DNA from: Halomonas sp. KAO
GTDB taxonomy: Bacteria; Pseudomonadota; Gammaproteobacteria; Pseudomonadales; Halomonadaceae
Direction of reading: 5' to 3'
NCBI RefSeq assembly: GCF_015595025.1
Contig: NZ_JADNRL010000026.1
Coordinates: 124,001-188,000, forward strand
DNA: 64,000 bases
Part shown: piece after piece, positions 63,304 to 64,000 of the stretch
Position numbering within the stretch: position 1 is the first letter of the stretch
Layout of the letters: every line of letters begins with the position of its first letter
The notes under the pieces: model-generated
Database searches by the model: none
The model's input: the letters and a program-made list of their open reading frames with translations, nothing else
Told to the model about the DNA's origin: nothing
Translations under genes and position numbers: made by a program

Positions 63304-64000
63304 ATGGACACCCCTCCGCTTCGCAAATCCCACAAGCTGCATAATGTCTGCTATGACATCCGCGGCCCGGTACTCGACCACGCCAAGCGCCTGGAAGAGG
63401 AAGGCCAGCGCATCCTCAAGCTCAACATCGGCAACCCCGCGCCATTCGGCTTCGAGGCCCCCGAGGAGATCCTCCAGGATGTGATGCGCAACCTGCCCAC
63501 GGCCCAGGGGTATTGCGACTCCAAGGGACTCTACTCGGCGCGCAAGGCGATCATGCAGGAGTGCCAGCGCCGGGAAATCCCGGGCGTGGGAATCGAGGAT
63601 ATCTATATCGGCAACGGCGTCTCCGAGCTCATCGTGATGACGCTCCAGGCACTGCTCAACGACGGCGACGAGGTACTGATACCGGCGCCCGACTACCCGC
63701 TGTGGACCGCCGCCGCCAACCTCTCCGGCGGCCATGCCGTGCACTACCTGTGCGATGAGCAGGCGGACTGGGCCCCGGACCTCGACGATATCCGCGCCAA
63801 GATCACCGCTCACACCCGGGCGATCGTGATCATCAACCCCAACAACCCCACCGGGGCGGTCTACCCCCCGGAGGTGCTGCGTGAACTGCTCGAGATCGCC
63901 CGCCAGCACGATCTGGTGGTGTTCTCCGACGAGATCTACGACAAGATCCTCTACGACGACGTGCAACATGTCTCCACCGGCGCCCTGGCCGGCGAGGACC
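63304..64000 (+). CDS. alaA: Alanine-synthesising aminotransferase AlaA (N-terminal part)
   Basis: First 232 residues of a class I PLP-dependent aminotransferase that matches E. coli AlaA almost continuously: HNVCYDIRGPVL, LKLNIGNPAPFGF, NLPTAQGYCDSKGLYSARKA, IYIGNGVSELIV and NPNNPTGAVY (PLP-site Asn), with DEIYDKILYDD. AlaA makes alanine from pyruvate and glutamate. The catalytic lysine lies beyond the window edge. It starts 35 bp after the ylqF-type gene. Confidence 0.94.
   Translation, partial: MDTPPLRKSHKLHNVCYDIRGPVLDHAKRLEEEGQRILKLNIGNPAPFGFEAPEEILQDVMRNLPTAQGYCDSKGLYSARKAIMQECQRREIPGVGIEDIYIGNGVSELIVMTLQALLNDGDEVLIPAPDYPLWTAAANLSGGHAVHYLCDEQADWAPDLDDIRAKITAHTRAIVIINPNNPTGAVYPPEVLRELLEIARQHDLVVFSDEIYDKILYDDVQHVSTGALAGED

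Overview
The window is GC-rich, densely coded gammaproteobacterial chromosome. Gene content, many acidic proteins and the PuuA/Spu-type polyamine genes suggest a halophilic or halotolerant member of the Halomonadaceae (Halomonas-like); this is an inference from gene order and protein likeness, with no rRNA to confirm it. I see no tRNA, rRNA, CRISPR array, insertion sequence or prophage.

Two conserved housekeeping blocks flank a catabolic island. Left block (1-19.6 kb): lptB (cut by the edge), rpoN, hpf, ptsN, rapZ, npr (nitrogen PTS cluster), pmbA facing darP, then a reverse-strand group mreB-mreC-mreD-maf-rng-yhdP-tldD, and the forward gatCAB operon. The same order is known in Pseudomonas. 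Right block (49.5-64 kb): reverse hemA-prfA-prmC, an lrp-type regulator and moeB, and forward TPR lipoprotein-lolB-ispE-prs-rplY-pth-ychF, then msrB, a YlqF-type GTPase and alaA (cut by the edge).

The island (19.6-49.3 kb) is devoted to polyamine and one-carbon catabolism. Part A (19.6-30.9 kb) holds a PuuR-type regulator, aldehyde dehydrogenase PuuC with a SpuC-type aminotransferase, PuuD, PuuB, PuuA and two NhaC-family carriers: the gamma-glutamylated putrescine route plus the direct transaminase route, with no PuuP permease. Part C (39.9-49.2 kb) is a second polyamine locus on the reverse strand: a PuuB paralogue, an ABC polyamine importer (PotG, PotH, PotI and two binding proteins), a second PuuA-like synthetase, and a further PuuB. 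Between them, part B (32-39.8 kb) is a tetrahydrofolate-linked demethylation set: a DmdA-like GcvT protein, a MetF-like reductase, an 855-residue dimethylglycine-dehydrogenase-like flavoprotein, a GbdR-like AraC regulator and formate-THF ligase. Together they would strip methyl groups from an unknown methylated substrate onto THF and recover them as formate plus ATP.

The most notable non-coding signals are a sigma-54-type promoter in front of rpoN itself, a REPIN-like paired palindrome overlapping the darP stop codon, a matching TGTT/AACA operator in two puu promoter regions, a shared 30-bp motif upstream of two C1 genes, tandem 11-bp repeats upstream of the Pot operon, and a palindrome-rich intergenic repeat before ylqF. 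mreC appears to have no canonical start codon at its conserved start position.
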